This document shows positions 1 through 8,576 of a stretch of DNA of 64,000 nucleotides, piece after piece. Each line of letters starts with the position of its first letter. Position 1 is the stretch's first letter. A model generated the notes under the pieces. The model searched no databases and was not told the DNA's origin. It saw only the letters and a list, made by a program, of their open reading frames with translations. A program made the translations under genes and the position numbers. This DNA comes from Spirochaetota bacterium (GTDB lineage: Bacteria; Spirochaetota; Brachyspiria; Brachyspirales; JACRPF01): assembly GCA_016214035.1 (NCBI GenBank), contig JACRPF010000022.1:124001-188000 (forward strand), given 5' to 3'.

Positions 1-2
1 AA

Positions 3-230
3 TGCGGCAGGGTTGTGGCGATGTCCATTCCGAAAACTGTCATATTCTCATTGATTTTCATCGCGGCGGGTTTTATCGGTGATATGGGCGAGAGCGTCAT
101 CAAGCGCGCGTTCGCCGCGAAGGATTCCGGCAACTTCATCCTCGGCCACGGCGGGGTTCTCGATCGTTTTGACGGACCCATTATCGCCGCGCCGATTTTG
201 TACTATATGGTCTTCTGGCACATCCTGTAA
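3..230 (+). CDS. cdsA: Phosphatidate cytidylyltransferase, C-terminal part (cut by window start)
   Basis: This is the last 75 codons of CDP-diacylglycerol synthase, the integral membrane enzyme that makes CDP-diacylglycerol from phosphatidate and CTP for phospholipid synthesis. The family signature is visible at the start of the fragment: S-x2-KR, then KDSGN, GHGG, and DRFD, which are the Mg/CTP-binding residues. A last hydrophobic segment (IIAAPILYYMVFWHIL) ends the protein, as is usual. The frame is open to the left edge, so the gene begins outside the window; the GTG at 15 is internal. The radical SAM gene starts 8 nt after the stop, suggesting one transcript. Confidence 0.93.
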   Translation, partial: CGRVVAMSIPKTVIFSLIFIAAGFIGDMGESVIKRAFAAKDSGNFILGHGGVLDRFDGPIIAAPILYYMVFWHIL

Positions 231-238
231 CGGAACGT

Positions 239-1699
239 ATGCCGAAACGCATTAAAAAAATCATGGTGGGCTTCCCGCCGATCGAGAGCAACAAAGGAAC
301 ACCGCTCATCGCGCACAACCGTCTGTTCCAGTGGAGTCGTATCCCCGCGTTCACGTACCCCGTCGTACCGGCGCTGGCGGCATCCATGCTCGCACAGAAA
401 GGATATGCGGTCGTGTTCAAGGATGCCATTGCGGAGCGAAGCACCGTCATGCAGTGGCTCGATTACGTCGAGGCGGAAAAGCCCGATCTTATCCTGTTCG
501 AGGTAAAAACACCGGTTGTCAAGTATTACTGGGACATCGTCGATTCACTGAAAAGCAGATTCAAATCGGTACACGTCGCGCTGGCGGGCGATCATGTCAC
601 GGCGCTTCCCGAAGAAGCCTTCGCGCGCTCGATGGTAGATTTTGTGCTTACCGGCGGTGATTTCGATTTTCTTCTGTGCAATCTTGTGGAACATCTCAAC
701 AGCGGTACTGCGCTCGAACCGGGAATCTATCACCGCAGCGGCGGCGAGATCGGGAACACCGGACGCTATCAGCCGACCCATGATATAAACGCACAGTCGT
801 TCATTGATCGCGATCTTACCAATTGGAAACGGTATGCCGCCGATAACGGGTCATATCGTCGTCTGCCGGGTACGTCCATCATGGCGGCGCGCGACTGCAG
901 TTTTCACGCATGCACGTTCTGCTCATGGACGACGCTCTATGATAATTTCCGGGCGAGAAGTCCCGAACATGTTGTCGATGAGATCGAGATGCTCGCACAA
1001 AAGTACCATATACGCGCTATCGTCGATGAAAGCGGCTGTTTTCCTACGGGGGAGTGGCTTACCGCCTTCTGCAGACTGATGATGCAACGGAAGCTGAACC
1101 GGCGCGTGGCGCTGAGCGCTACCGTTTTTCCCGGCGCCTGTTCGTTTGATGACTTCAGGCTTATGAGGAAGGCGGGGTTTCATTCGGTACGCCTCTGCAT
1201 ATTTTCGGCAAACCAGTCTACACTTGACCGGATCGCGAAAGGAGTCAACGCAGGCGTCATTGAACAGTCATGCCGCAACGCCCGCCGCGCCGGCCTGCTG
1301 CCGGAGATTTCCGTTCTGTTCGGTTTTCCATGGGAAACCGAGGATGAGGCGATGAGCACATTGATGCTGGCGCGTAAACTCATGCTGCACGGATATGTCC
1401 ACAACGCCGCCGGCGGAATTGTCATTCCGTATCCGGGCACTGCGCTGTACGCCGAGTGCGAGGCCAATGGAACACTCGCCGTCCGGGAGTGGGAACGATA
1501 TGACATGCGCGATGCAGTCATGAAAAGTCCGATTACCGGCGCCGAGCTCAGACATATGGTGAAAGAACTGTACGCGCTTCATTTTCATCCGCTGTCACTC
1601 CTCCACAAACTCATCACCGTGCGTGATGCCGATGATATCATGTATCATTACCGGACATTCCATGCCATTTTTTTCGGACACCTGAAAGGATTCGTGTAG
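239..1699 (+). CDS. B12-binding domain radical SAM protein
   Basis: A 486-residue protein with an N-terminal cobalamin-binding-like Rossmann region (about residues 30-160) followed by a radical SAM core. The cluster-binding cysteines are C220, C225 and C228 (C-x4-C-x2-C), a spacing also seen in some B12/RiPP-type radical SAM enzymes. Such proteins cleave S-adenosylmethionine to a radical and often methylate or rearrange unactivated carbons; the substrate here is unknown. The C-terminal region (GFPWETEDEA, then IVIPYPGTALY) is typical of the B12-radical SAM group. It starts 8 nt after cdsA, so a role in lipid or hopanoid-like modification is possible, but this is only a guess from context. No partner maturase is seen. 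Confidence 0.85.
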   Translation: MPKRIKKIMVGFPPIESNKGTPLIAHNRLFQWSRIPAFTYPVVPALAASMLAQKGYAVVFKDAIAERSTVMQWLDYVEAEKPDLILFEVKTPVVKYYWDIVDSLKSRFKSVHVALAGDHVTALPEEAFARSMVDFVLTGGDFDFLLCNLVEHLNSGTALEPGIYHRSGGEIGNTGRYQPTHDINAQSFIDRDLTNWKRYAADNGSYRRLPGTSIMAARDCSFHACTFCSWTTLYDNFRARSPEHVVDEIEMLAQKYHIRAIVDESGCFPTGEWLTAFCRLMMQRKLNRRVALSATVFPGACSFDDFRLMRKAGFHSVRLCIFSANQSTLDRIAKGVNAGVIEQSCRNARRAGLLPEISVLFGFPWETEDEAMSTLMLARKLMLHGYVHNAAGGIVIPYPGTALYAECEANGTLAVREWERYDMRDAVMKSPITGAELRHMVKELYALHFHPLSLLHKLITVRDADDIMYHYRTFHAIFFGHLKGFV

Positions 1700-1720
1700 C
1701 GCACCGCTCATACATCGCTA

Positions 1721-1748
1721 TTGAAAATCAGCCCTCTTCCTGTATACT
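1721..1748 (+). promoter_or_regulatory. Sigma70-like promoter of the HD-GYP gene; leaderless
   Basis: TTGAAA (1721-1726), 16-nt spacer, TATACT (1743-1748). Only six bases (CACCGC) separate the -10 box from the ATG at 1755, so the expected +1 is the A of the start codon. No Shine-Dalgarno precedes the ATG. Confidence 0.75.
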
Positions 1749-1754
1749 CACCGC

Positions 1755-2894
1755 ATGGCTGAAGTATCAACACCCGTCGACAAGCTGAAGACCGGCATGG
1801 TGGTTTCCGACACCGTCTACGGACCATCGGGCCGAAAACTTATCGAAAGCGGCATAGCGGTAACCGACGAGATGATAGCCATGCTCAAAAATTACGAAGT
1901 CACGCAGGTGATGATATTTGTCGCTGAGCAGTATAAAAAAATAGAACTGCCGAAAGCATTTCCGCAGGTCTCCTCGACGAATGCAGCGGAACGATTCGTT
2001 GAAGAGAACGGCGTACGATGTCTTAAGATAGACAGCAGTGCGGCAAAAGAAACACACACGGTCACCATTGACCGCACCAAAAAAATATTCGCCGCCGTCA
2101 AAGCAGAATCGTTCAGCCCCGATGCGCTGAAACAGACCGTCAATGATCTTGTCGCCGGAGTCATGGGAAATCCGCAGGCGTTCTCGAATCTATCGATACT
2201 GAAGATGAAGGACGAATACACCTACGCGCATTCGGTTGATGTCGCGGTGCTCGCGGCGCTTCTCGGTACGGCACTCGGCATGGACAAGGCATCGATAACC
2301 ATACTCTCTACCGCGGGTCTTCTTCATGATGTCGGAAAACTGCTCGTTCCCGACACCATTCTGAACAAGCCGGGAAAATATACCGATCCCGAAATGGCGC
2401 AGATGAAAAAGCATTCGTTCCTCGGCTACAAGATACTCAAGCGGGAGAACATCGATGAACGCATCGCCAACTGCGTGCTTGAGCATCACGAATGGGTGAA
2501 CGGCAAGGGATATCCGTTCGGCAAAACAGGCATCCACCTTGACGACTTCAGCAGGATAATCGCCGTCTGCGATGTGTATAATGCGCTCACCACGCAGCGG
2601 ACCTATCGCGATCCGATGGCGCCGTACGCCGCGGTCAAAGCGGTTATTACCGAGGCGGGAACACACCTTGATCATGAGTTCACGAAGGCATTCCAGCGTG
2701 TGGTCGGCGTATACCCCAACGGAACGGTGGTGACGCTTTCCGACGGCACGACCTGCCGCGTTATCGACCAGAACCCGAACGTACCGCTGCGCCCCGTGCT
2801 GGCGTTGTGTGCTGCCGGCGGCGGGGCAAAAGACGGGAATATCATCATCAATCTGAGTGAGCAGAAAGAACTGTTTATCAAAGATGTTGTATAA
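1755..2894 (+). CDS. HD-GYP domain protein, probable cyclic-di-GMP phosphodiesterase
   Basis: A 379-residue cytoplasmic protein. The first ~100 residues resemble the DUF3391-type domain often found before HD-GYP. The HD-GYP domain follows: HD at 191-192 in LLHDVGK, then H244-H245-E246 and GKGYP near 250, all present, so hydrolysis of cyclic-di-GMP is likely. Residues ~280-310 (YNALTTQRTYRDPM) match the family. There is no membrane segment or receiver domain, so the input signal is not evident. It has its own promoter and lies before a glycosyltransferase 26 nt downstream, so it may share that transcript. The start is fixed by the promoter geometry, which leaves no room for a leader. Confidence 0.92.
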   Translation: MAEVSTPVDKLKTGMVVSDTVYGPSGRKLIESGIAVTDEMIAMLKNYEVTQVMIFVAEQYKKIELPKAFPQVSSTNAAERFVEENGVRCLKIDSSAAKETHTVTIDRTKKIFAAVKAESFSPDALKQTVNDLVAGVMGNPQAFSNLSILKMKDEYTYAHSVDVAVLAALLGTALGMDKASITILSTAGLLHDVGKLLVPDTILNKPGKYTDPEMAQMKKHSFLGYKILKRENIDERIANCVLEHHEWVNGKGYPFGKTGIHLDDFSRIIAVCDVYNALTTQRTYRDPMAPYAAVKAVITEAGTHLDHEFTKAFQRVVGVYPNGTVVTLSDGTTCRVIDQNPNVPLRPVLALCAAGGGAKDGNIIINLSEQKELFIKDVV

Positions 2895-2920
2895 ACGCGG
2901 AAGATATTATCGGGGCACTG

Positions 2921-3757
2921 ATGAAACAAAACACACTTGTCCGGGTAATGATGAACGCAGCATCCACGCTGCTCGTGGCGGTCAAGTTTGTCATTAAGTA
3001 TTTTTTCTACTACCGCGTAAACAGAAAACAGCTGAGCGTTCTGGCGTATAAAAAACCATCCGCCAAGGTGAGCGTACTTATCGCCACGCACGGCGTTATG
3101 CCGCTTTCCACACGATGCATCGCCAACGCGGTCCGCACGGCCGGCTATCGCAACGCCGAGTTCATCATCTATAACAACAATGCCGGTCCGGAGATGGAAC
3201 GATTCCTTTCAAAAATGAAACGGAAGGACAAGCGCATCCGCGTAATAACGAGCCGGAAAAACACGGGATTGAACGCGTATCATCTCGGTTTCAAGGAAGC
3301 GCGCGGCGAATTCTTTGTCGCGATGGACCATGACGTGGTTGCATTCTGTGAGAACTGGCTTCTGATGCTTCTTGAGGATTATATACGCGTACCGCGGGTG
3401 AAGTTTCTCGCCGCCGATGTCATTGGTGACGATTATACCGACGGCGCGAAATATCCCGCATGGACATATCAGCATGTGCGGAAGGATGGTGTCGCATTGT
3501 CGTTCGGCGCCGTGGGCGGATGGCTCGCCATGACCGACCGCGCCGTATATGAAGCCGTCGGCGGATTCCCGTATTTCCCCGGGCAGATATACTTCCTTCA
3601 CGATAAATATTACATCAGAAAACTGCTGCTCAAAGGTTACCGGATTGCCATCGATGAACGTGTGAAGGTGTATCACGCGCGGGGATTGTCGGCACGCATC
3701 GGCAATGAGACATTTGCAGATCGGTTTTTTACGTATGCAGACAAGCTGTCGTTCTGA
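2921..3757 (+). CDS. Glycosyltransferase family 2
   Basis: A 278-residue GT-A fold enzyme. After an N-terminal hydrophobic stretch (about residues 7-30) that could anchor it to the membrane, the domain begins with VSVLIATHG, the nucleotide-sugar-binding strand. The DxD-like metal motif is MDHDV near residue 140. A later acceptor-side region holds GAVGGWLAM and the conserved GGFPYFPG. Family 2 enzymes transfer sugars from nucleotide donors to lipids, proteins or polysaccharides; the acceptor is unknown. The gene follows the HD-GYP gene in the same direction and runs toward the convergent TSCPD gene 10 nt away. Confidence 0.85.
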   Translation: MKQNTLVRVMMNAASTLLVAVKFVIKYFFYYRVNRKQLSVLAYKKPSAKVSVLIATHGVMPLSTRCIANAVRTAGYRNAEFIIYNNNAGPEMERFLSKMKRKDKRIRVITSRKNTGLNAYHLGFKEARGEFFVAMDHDVVAFCENWLLMLLEDYIRVPRVKFLAADVIGDDYTDGAKYPAWTYQHVRKDGVALSFGAVGGWLAMTDRAVYEAVGGFPYFPGQIYFLHDKYYIRKLLLKGYRIAIDERVKVYHARGLSARIGNETFADRFFTYADKLSF

Positions 3758-3766
3758 TACGGCGGG

Positions 3767-4030
3767 CTATTTTTTATTTTTTTTCACGCTTTTCTGATAC
3801 GCGAGCATCGCCTGCGCGAGCTGATCGGGGCATGACGTGCCGTTCTGACACTCGATTCCCTTGAGCCTGCTGATGATATCATCAACCGGCATGCCCTCGA
3901 TGAGACTGCTGAGTCCCCGGCGATTACCGCGGCAGCCTCCGCGGATGCGCAGATTATGCACTTTACCTTCAACAATATCGAACGTCATTTCCGTAGAGCA
4001 TGTTCCTTTCGGGTTGTATGAGAAACTCAT
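3767..4030 (-). CDS. TSCPD domain protein (TIGR03905 family)
   Basis: An 87-residue protein matching the small TIGR03905/TSCPD family: CS-T near residue 10, GGCRGNRRGLSSLIEGM in the middle, and the NGTSCPDQLA motif that names the domain. The same domain occurs at the end of some ribonucleotide reductases, where its cysteines may bind metal. The function of the stand-alone form is not known. AGGAGCGG lies just before the ATG. It is the last gene of the minus-strand run that starts at 8395. Confidence 0.88.
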   Translation of the reverse strand: MSFSYNPKGTCSTEMTFDIVEGKVHNLRIRGGCRGNRRGLSSLIEGMPVDDIISRLKGIECQNGTSCPDQLAQAMLAYQKSVKKNKK

Positions 4031-4042
4031 AGCCGCTCCTGA

Positions 4043-4810
4043 TTATCCAAGGATGGTGACGCCATTACCGCCGATGAGGACGGTGTGTTCGAAATGCACC
4101 GAGGGATTGCCGTCCGAAGTGCGCGCGGTCCATCCGTCATCGTCGATGGATGATTTTTCCGAGCCTGCCGTTATCATGAGCTCAAAGGCGAACACCATGT
4201 TCGGCATAAGCGGGATATCGTTATCGGGATGATAAAAATTAAAGACATGCGGCGCCTCGTGATACGCCCTGCCCACACCGTGCCCGGTGAGCTTGCGCAC
4301 CACGGAAAATCCGCGTTCCTTCACGATAGTCTCTACCGTTCTGCCGTAGAGCGACAGCATCGTGCCGGACTTAAGCGCGTGAATGCCTTTGAGCAGCGCT
4401 TCGTAGCAGGTGGCGAGCATGGTGCGCACCCGCGGGTGAACGGCAGTACCCACCGCGAACGTCGCCGCAGCGTCGGCATAGCAGCCGTCTTTTTTCACAC
4501 CGAGGTCCACGGCGACCACATCACCTGAACGGAATATCTTCGTATGCAGCGGTATGCCGTGTGCTATCTCGTCCCACCGCGACACCGATGTTGCATGTGT
4601 GTAACCTTCAACTTCCTTGTTGGCGGGAAAGGCGTTGCGTATGGCGATATACTTTTCAGCTTCGCGGTCAATCTCATCGGCCCGGATGCCGGGAAGCATG
4701 ATGTTTTTCACAACGGCGAGCGCACCGGCGGCTATCGAGGCGGCTTCCGCAATGCGGCGTACCTCGTCATCGGTCTTTATGACGGGTTTGCCGCGGTCCT
4801 GTGCTGACAC
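4043..4810 (-). CDS. map: Type I methionine aminopeptidase
   Basis: A 255-residue metalloprotease that removes the N-terminal methionine from nascent proteins. Metal and catalytic residues are visible: AHGIP (substrate His), VDLGVKKDG with the two metal aspartates (the second in CYADAAA), GHGVG, an FELMI strand that takes the place of the usual IEPM, and HFEHT with the last glutamate. The segment before AHGIP (EVEGYTHATSVSRWDE) is longer than in E. coli Map, a small insertion near the active site. The start is GTG at 4810 with a weak ribosome site. It lies 17 nt after the small membrane-protein gene and 12 nt before the TSCPD gene. Confidence 0.93.
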   Translation of the reverse strand: MSAQDRGKPVIKTDDEVRRIAEAASIAAGALAVVKNIMLPGIRADEIDREAEKYIAIRNAFPANKEVEGYTHATSVSRWDEIAHGIPLHTKIFRSGDVVAVDLGVKKDGCYADAAATFAVGTAVHPRVRTMLATCYEALLKGIHALKSGTMLSLYGRTVETIVKERGFSVVRKLTGHGVGRAYHEAPHVFNFYHPDNDIPLMPNMVFAFELMITAGSEKSSIDDDGWTARTSDGNPSVHFEHTVLIGGNGVTILG

Positions 4811-4827
4811 AAACCGATATCCGCAGC

Positions 4828-5094
4828 CTACTTATATGACGACGGCGTGACGAGATTGAGCAGTTTTACCAGAATAATGCCGCCGAGCAGCGCGGCCGGT
4901 ATGTCGATATTGAACACGTGCAGACGCACCAGGAACGCGTTGCCGAGTGCCGCGCCGATGACGGCCACTATCATAGCGCCCCATACCTTGCCTACGGTGT
5001 ATTGATTGAAAAAGCGCACCATGACGAATCCGGTAAGCCCGCCGGCGGCGACGAGCAGCAGAAAACCGAGAATCAATACCACGGTTTCATTCAT
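4828..5094 (-). CDS. Small integral membrane protein
   Basis: An 88-residue protein made almost wholly of three hydrophobic helices (about 5-26, 38-58 and 64-84), with glycines spaced as in small stress-type membrane proteins such as GlsB/YeaQ. The resemblance is in size and composition only and I do not assign a family. A strong AGAGGAG precedes the ATG. It sits between a large membrane sensor-like gene and map in one minus-strand run. Confidence 0.7.
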   Translation of the reverse strand: MNETVVLILGFLLLVAAGGLTGFVMVRFFNQYTVGKVWGAMIVAVIGAALGNAFLVRLHVFNIDIPAALLGGIILVKLLNLVTPSSYK

Positions 5095-5110
5095 TAAAAA
5101 ACTCCTCTGA

Positions 5111-6943
5111 CTATTCTTTATAAGCGGCTACGTTCATGATGACGAAAAATCCGGTGATCTCCTGTGCGTCATCAAGGACGGGGATGAATAAGATGCGTTT
5201 CACGTCGGCGCGGTCACTCTCGCCCACTTTGGCGGCAAGCGCACGGTAATTGAACGGACGCGATTTTATATAGAGCGCCTTTTTCTTCGCGAGCATGCCG
5301 GTGTAGAGCGTTTCCCGCTCGCCGATGGTGAAATGCGCGCGGGTATCGTCAGATACGTCGTATGCATCGGTCACCGCGAACGCACCGGTATCATTACGCG
5401 CGAGGAACAGACATTTCGAGGCGACAACGCCGTGTTCGTTTTTCAGCATGTCGAACATGTCGCCGAATGCTGCGTTGGTGAAATGCTTCACGCCGAAACC
5501 GCGCACTGTTTTCTTCCAGAGCGCGTCCGCATTCGCGTCGACGCCGGCCACATCGGCGATGAGGCCGGTGAGGTCTTCACGCTGCTGTGCCGGTTCTTTA
5601 TCGTAAAACGCATCGGGCACGCGGGGGACTTCGTTCGGTTCGTCTTCAGGTTCGGGGGGCGTGAGCGCTTCGCGGGGCAGACGTTCGTGCAGCGGCATTG
5701 ACGGGACATTCTCGTCGGGACCGGACGCAGCGTCTGCAGCATCTTCCGCGGGAACAGCGGATGGACGCATATCGGTATCGGTAGACTCAGATGCCGCCGT
5801 ATCGAGGAAATCATGTGAAAGTTCGTTCAGATTGAATGCGTCGTCGGATGAGAAATATTCGTCCTCACGCTGCTGGAGTTCATCACCGTCAACGACGTAC
5901 GCGGTTTTTGCCGGCGGCGTATCGGGCTGGATGTCTGCGGTGATTTCGCGGCTCTCTTCTATCGTCCGGTTCATCGACTGCATTTGTTTCAGGTACTGTG
6001 TGTCGTCATCAGGCGCGGAGAACAACTGCATTGACGGTTCAACGGCGGCCATATGTTCCGGCAGCGGTTCGTCAGAAAGCAGTGATTCTGATTCCTTATA
6101 GTTTTTCAGCTTCAGCAAATAGGTGATGAAGATGAACATGAAAAACAGGAGCGGCACGAAGAGGAGCACCAGCACGGCGAAGAGCACGTACATGAGCGAG
6201 GATATCCGTTTGACGGCGATGTACACGGACACGGCGGGATAATGCATTGACGACAAGCCGATGAGCGCAACGTCTTTCATGAGGCCGTCATTTTTTCCGG
6301 AAATGACCCGGGGTTTATTCGACGGCACCGCGAACGATTCGTCGGCAAGTGCGGCGGTAAGCGCTTCGTTCATGCCTTCATGTGCGGGAATTGTTTTGTC
6401 GACAAAAACGAAGCCGCGCAGGGTGAGCGCTACGGAACTGAAATAGGTGCTCTTTTTGAAATCGCCGAACATGGCGCGCATCGGCAGATCGAATACCGTC
6501 GTCGTATTGCTCATCGGTATTACAACGACAATGCTGTTCTCCGCCGCATCCATGGCTACAAAACCGCGTGACGTGCTGTGCTTACGATATTCCGTGAACC
6601 AGTGCTTGCCGGAGATGCCGGCACGCTTGGACGCATCGGGGGATGTGGAGCATATCATCTTGCCGTCAGCGGTGTAGCATGAAACGGCGCTCCAGGCGTC
6701 TCCCGTGGTTGGTGTTATGCATTTGCCTTCAGCGATCTGCAGTGCGGCCGCACGTGCGCGGTCCACCCGGGAACTGAGCGCGTTGTCGATCGCGCGGACC
6801 AGTGCGGGCATCTGGCGTTCGTAGCGCTGGTAGTTGATGCGGAGATTTTCATGTTTGGAAAAGCGCACGAAACCGAAGATGATGCACAGACTTGCGGCGA
6901 TACCGAGCGCCGAGGTGAGTATGATCTTATTGTACGGCGACAT
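5111..6943 (-). CDS. Membrane sensor-like protein with periplasmic domain and C-terminal GAF-like domain
   Basis: A 610-residue protein that I do not recognise as a named family. It has an N-terminal membrane helix (about 8-26), a periplasmic region of ~230 residues whose WSAVSCYTADGKMICSTS segment resembles Cache/sensor domains, and a second hydrophobic segment (about 257-287). A long acidic, disordered cytoplasmic linker follows (about 295-450), and then a compact domain (about 470-610) with the strand pattern of GAF domains (CLFLARNDTGAF, RILFIPVLDD, GFFVIMN). No kinase, cyclase or HAMP domain is present, so output would be by protein contact. It lies 42 nt after the start-proximal gene at 6986-8395, which shares its two-helix layout. 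Confidence 0.6.
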   Translation of the reverse strand: MSPYNKIILTSALGIAASLCIIFGFVRFSKHENLRINYQRYERQMPALVRAIDNALSSRVDRARAAALQIAEGKCITPTTGDAWSAVSCYTADGKMICSTSPDASKRAGISGKHWFTEYRKHSTSRGFVAMDAAENSIVVVIPMSNTTTVFDLPMRAMFGDFKKSTYFSSVALTLRGFVFVDKTIPAHEGMNEALTAALADESFAVPSNKPRVISGKNDGLMKDVALIGLSSMHYPAVSVYIAVKRISSLMYVLFAVLVLLFVPLLFFMFIFITYLLKLKNYKESESLLSDEPLPEHMAAVEPSMQLFSAPDDDTQYLKQMQSMNRTIEESREITADIQPDTPPAKTAYVVDGDELQQREDEYFSSDDAFNLNELSHDFLDTAASESTDTDMRPSAVPAEDAADAASGPDENVPSMPLHERLPREALTPPEPEDEPNEVPRVPDAFYDKEPAQQREDLTGLIADVAGVDANADALWKKTVRGFGVKHFTNAAFGDMFDMLKNEHGVVASKCLFLARNDTGAFAVTDAYDVSDDTRAHFTIGERETLYTGMLAKKKALYIKSRPFNYRALAAKVGESDRADVKRILFIPVLDDAQEITGFFVIMNVAAYKE

Positions 6944-6985
6944 GACGGATGCTTTCCCTCATTGCGCCACACGATGTCATTGGCG

Positions 6986-8395
6986 TCATGCGTTACCGAG
7001 TTTCATCGCATCGTTTGGCTTTGTTGAAAAACGTTCTTTCATTGTATCAGATTTGCGCGCATTTGCAAGATTTTCGCCTTGCGTGCCGGTGATAATTGAT
7101 TCACGGTCGACCATTCGTTTGAGCGCTTCATCGAATTTCTCGAACACGCTGTTCATCGACGCGAGCGCCTCCGCGGTGTCCCCGTCGAATGACGTTACCG
7201 GTTTTTTTGACACCGGTTTTACAACAGCAGAAGCGGCGGGTTGCTCTGCCGAAGCTGCCGCAGGTACGAGTGCCGGAGCGGCATCATCGAAAAATATCCG
7301 GTGTCTACGGACGCGCGTCGTGTCGCCGGCAGCTTTCGGTTCAGCGTCGGGAGTATCTCCTGACGAGAGCCGTATCTGCACGGTCTCTTTCGCACCGCCG
7401 CCCGACGATACGGGAAGTTCCGGCGTGTGTTTTCTGCCGGCGGCTTTGATGGCGCCCGCGATGAGCACCTGTATGAATGCGATGATGAGCGCGGTGACGA
7501 AGAGGATGGCGATCTCAAGCCAGAGACTGGATGAGCCGTTCATTGAAACGTTGAGATTGGGGACACCGGGAACGCCGAATGTAGCGCGCGCGGATTTCGC
7601 GTATTTTCCGATGATGCTGATTACATTATATCGTTTCGCCGCATCGCCCTCGCGCACGATCATCTTGTTCACATTGTGGTCATCGGCGATGTAGAACCGC
7701 CGGTCCGCGAGCTGATAATAACTGACGATATCGTAGATAAAGTTCTTGTCGGTGCGTGTTGACACGATGAATTCGTCACCCGCGGTCTTGTAATAGGTGA
7801 GACAATAGAGCACGTTCTCGGTGGTGGAGTGAAGCGTCATGGTCTTTTTCGCCTTCACTTCCTTGATGATTGATTCCTTCAGTTTGATGTTCCATCCCTT
7901 CTCGCGGTACAGGTGCAGCGTCATGTCGCCGCTCATGGAGAAGAAGGTGAGCGACTTTAGGTACGGGTTATCCATCCCCATGACGTAAAATTTCCGTTTC
8001 AGCGTTTCAATCTCGTCGTCCGCGAGCGAGGCAATGGCTTTTTCACTGAGCGGCCGCTCTGCCATAAGCTCATCCTGCTGATATTTTATCACCCCGAGAT
8101 AATCGGTGAGCGACTGTTTCACCAGGTTCAGCTGGTAGGTGGCTACCGTACCGTGTTTTACACCGGCATATTTCGACAGCGTTTCGCCGATGGTGTTGTT
8201 CATCAGATCGAGATAATCATGCAGGAAAACGACGACGGGGTTGCGTGACGGCATGAGCGCGCCTACCACGAAGCGCACGGAGAAGAACAGAATGAAGAGC
8301 GACAGGGTCACGATGACAAAACTGACGAGAAAGCCGCCGATCGATATGCCTTTTTTTCCGGCAGGAGACGGAGCCGTAACGGTATGTGCGGTCAT
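6986..8395 (-). CDS. Membrane protein with extracytoplasmic sensor-like domain
   Basis: A 469-residue protein of unknown function. A membrane helix at about 20-43 is followed by ~245 extracytoplasmic residues, a second helix (about 293-316), and a ~150-residue cytoplasmic tail. The tail is low in complexity (Ala/Ser/Pro) until a short helical end that contains MNSVFEKFDEALKRM. The extracytoplasmic part (SLTFFSMSGDMTLHLYREKGW) has the look of a double-Cache ligand domain. The architecture parallels the next gene (5111-6943), which suggests that they form a pair. AAGGTGG precedes the ATG at 8395. It diverges from dnaA across 181 nt. Confidence 0.55.
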   Translation of the reverse strand: MTAHTVTAPSPAGKKGISIGGFLVSFVIVTLSLFILFFSVRFVVGALMPSRNPVVVFLHDYLDLMNNTIGETLSKYAGVKHGTVATYQLNLVKQSLTDYLGVIKYQQDELMAERPLSEKAIASLADDEIETLKRKFYVMGMDNPYLKSLTFFSMSGDMTLHLYREKGWNIKLKESIIKEVKAKKTMTLHSTTENVLYCLTYYKTAGDEFIVSTRTDKNFIYDIVSYYQLADRRFYIADDHNVNKMIVREGDAAKRYNVISIIGKYAKSARATFGVPGVPNLNVSMNGSSSLWLEIAILFVTALIIAFIQVLIAGAIKAAGRKHTPELPVSSGGGAKETVQIRLSSGDTPDAEPKAAGDTTRVRRHRIFFDDAAPALVPAAASAEQPAASAVVKPVSKKPVTSFDGDTAEALASMNSVFEKFDEALKRMVDRESIITGTQGENLANARKSDTMKERFSTKPNDAMKLGNA

Positions 8396-8484
8396 AGGTC
8401 CACCTTACACGACAAACATAGACTATTACCATTATCATCGGTATGTGCCGTTATTGTATGAGTTCTTTTTTCTCGGGGAAAGTT

Positions 8485-8518
8485 CGAAATGCGCTGCGCT
8501 GCGAAATGTGCTGCGCTT
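8485..8518. repeat. 17-bp tandem repeat overlapping the dnaA -35 box
   Basis: Two head-to-tail copies: CGAAATGCGCTGCGCTG (8485-8501) and CGAAATGTGCTGCGCTT (8502-8518). They differ at two positions. The second copy ends inside the TTGACA of the dnaA promoter, where a repressor or activator would act. Confidence 0.8.
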
Positions 8519-8544
8519 GACAAAACACACTGAAGCGGTAATAT
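8517..8544 (+). promoter_or_regulatory. Promoter of dnaA
   Basis: TTGACA (8517-8522), 16-nt spacer, TAATAT (8539-8544). The predicted leader is ~26 nt and lacks a clear Shine-Dalgarno. No TTATCCACA-type DnaA box is visible between 8396 and 8576. Confidence 0.7.
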
Positions 8545-8576
8545 GAGCCGCCCAAACGCGAGATTACATTTAACTG

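Noticed and set aside
220-1699. The C-x4-C-x2-C motif of the radical SAM enzyme as an aberrant cluster site
   Set aside because: The same spacing is known in some B12-binding and RiPP-type radical SAM proteins.
8396-8576. Replication origin next to dnaA
   Set aside because: No TTATCCACA-like boxes and no AT-rich unwinding region are visible; the tandem repeat is not a DnaA box.
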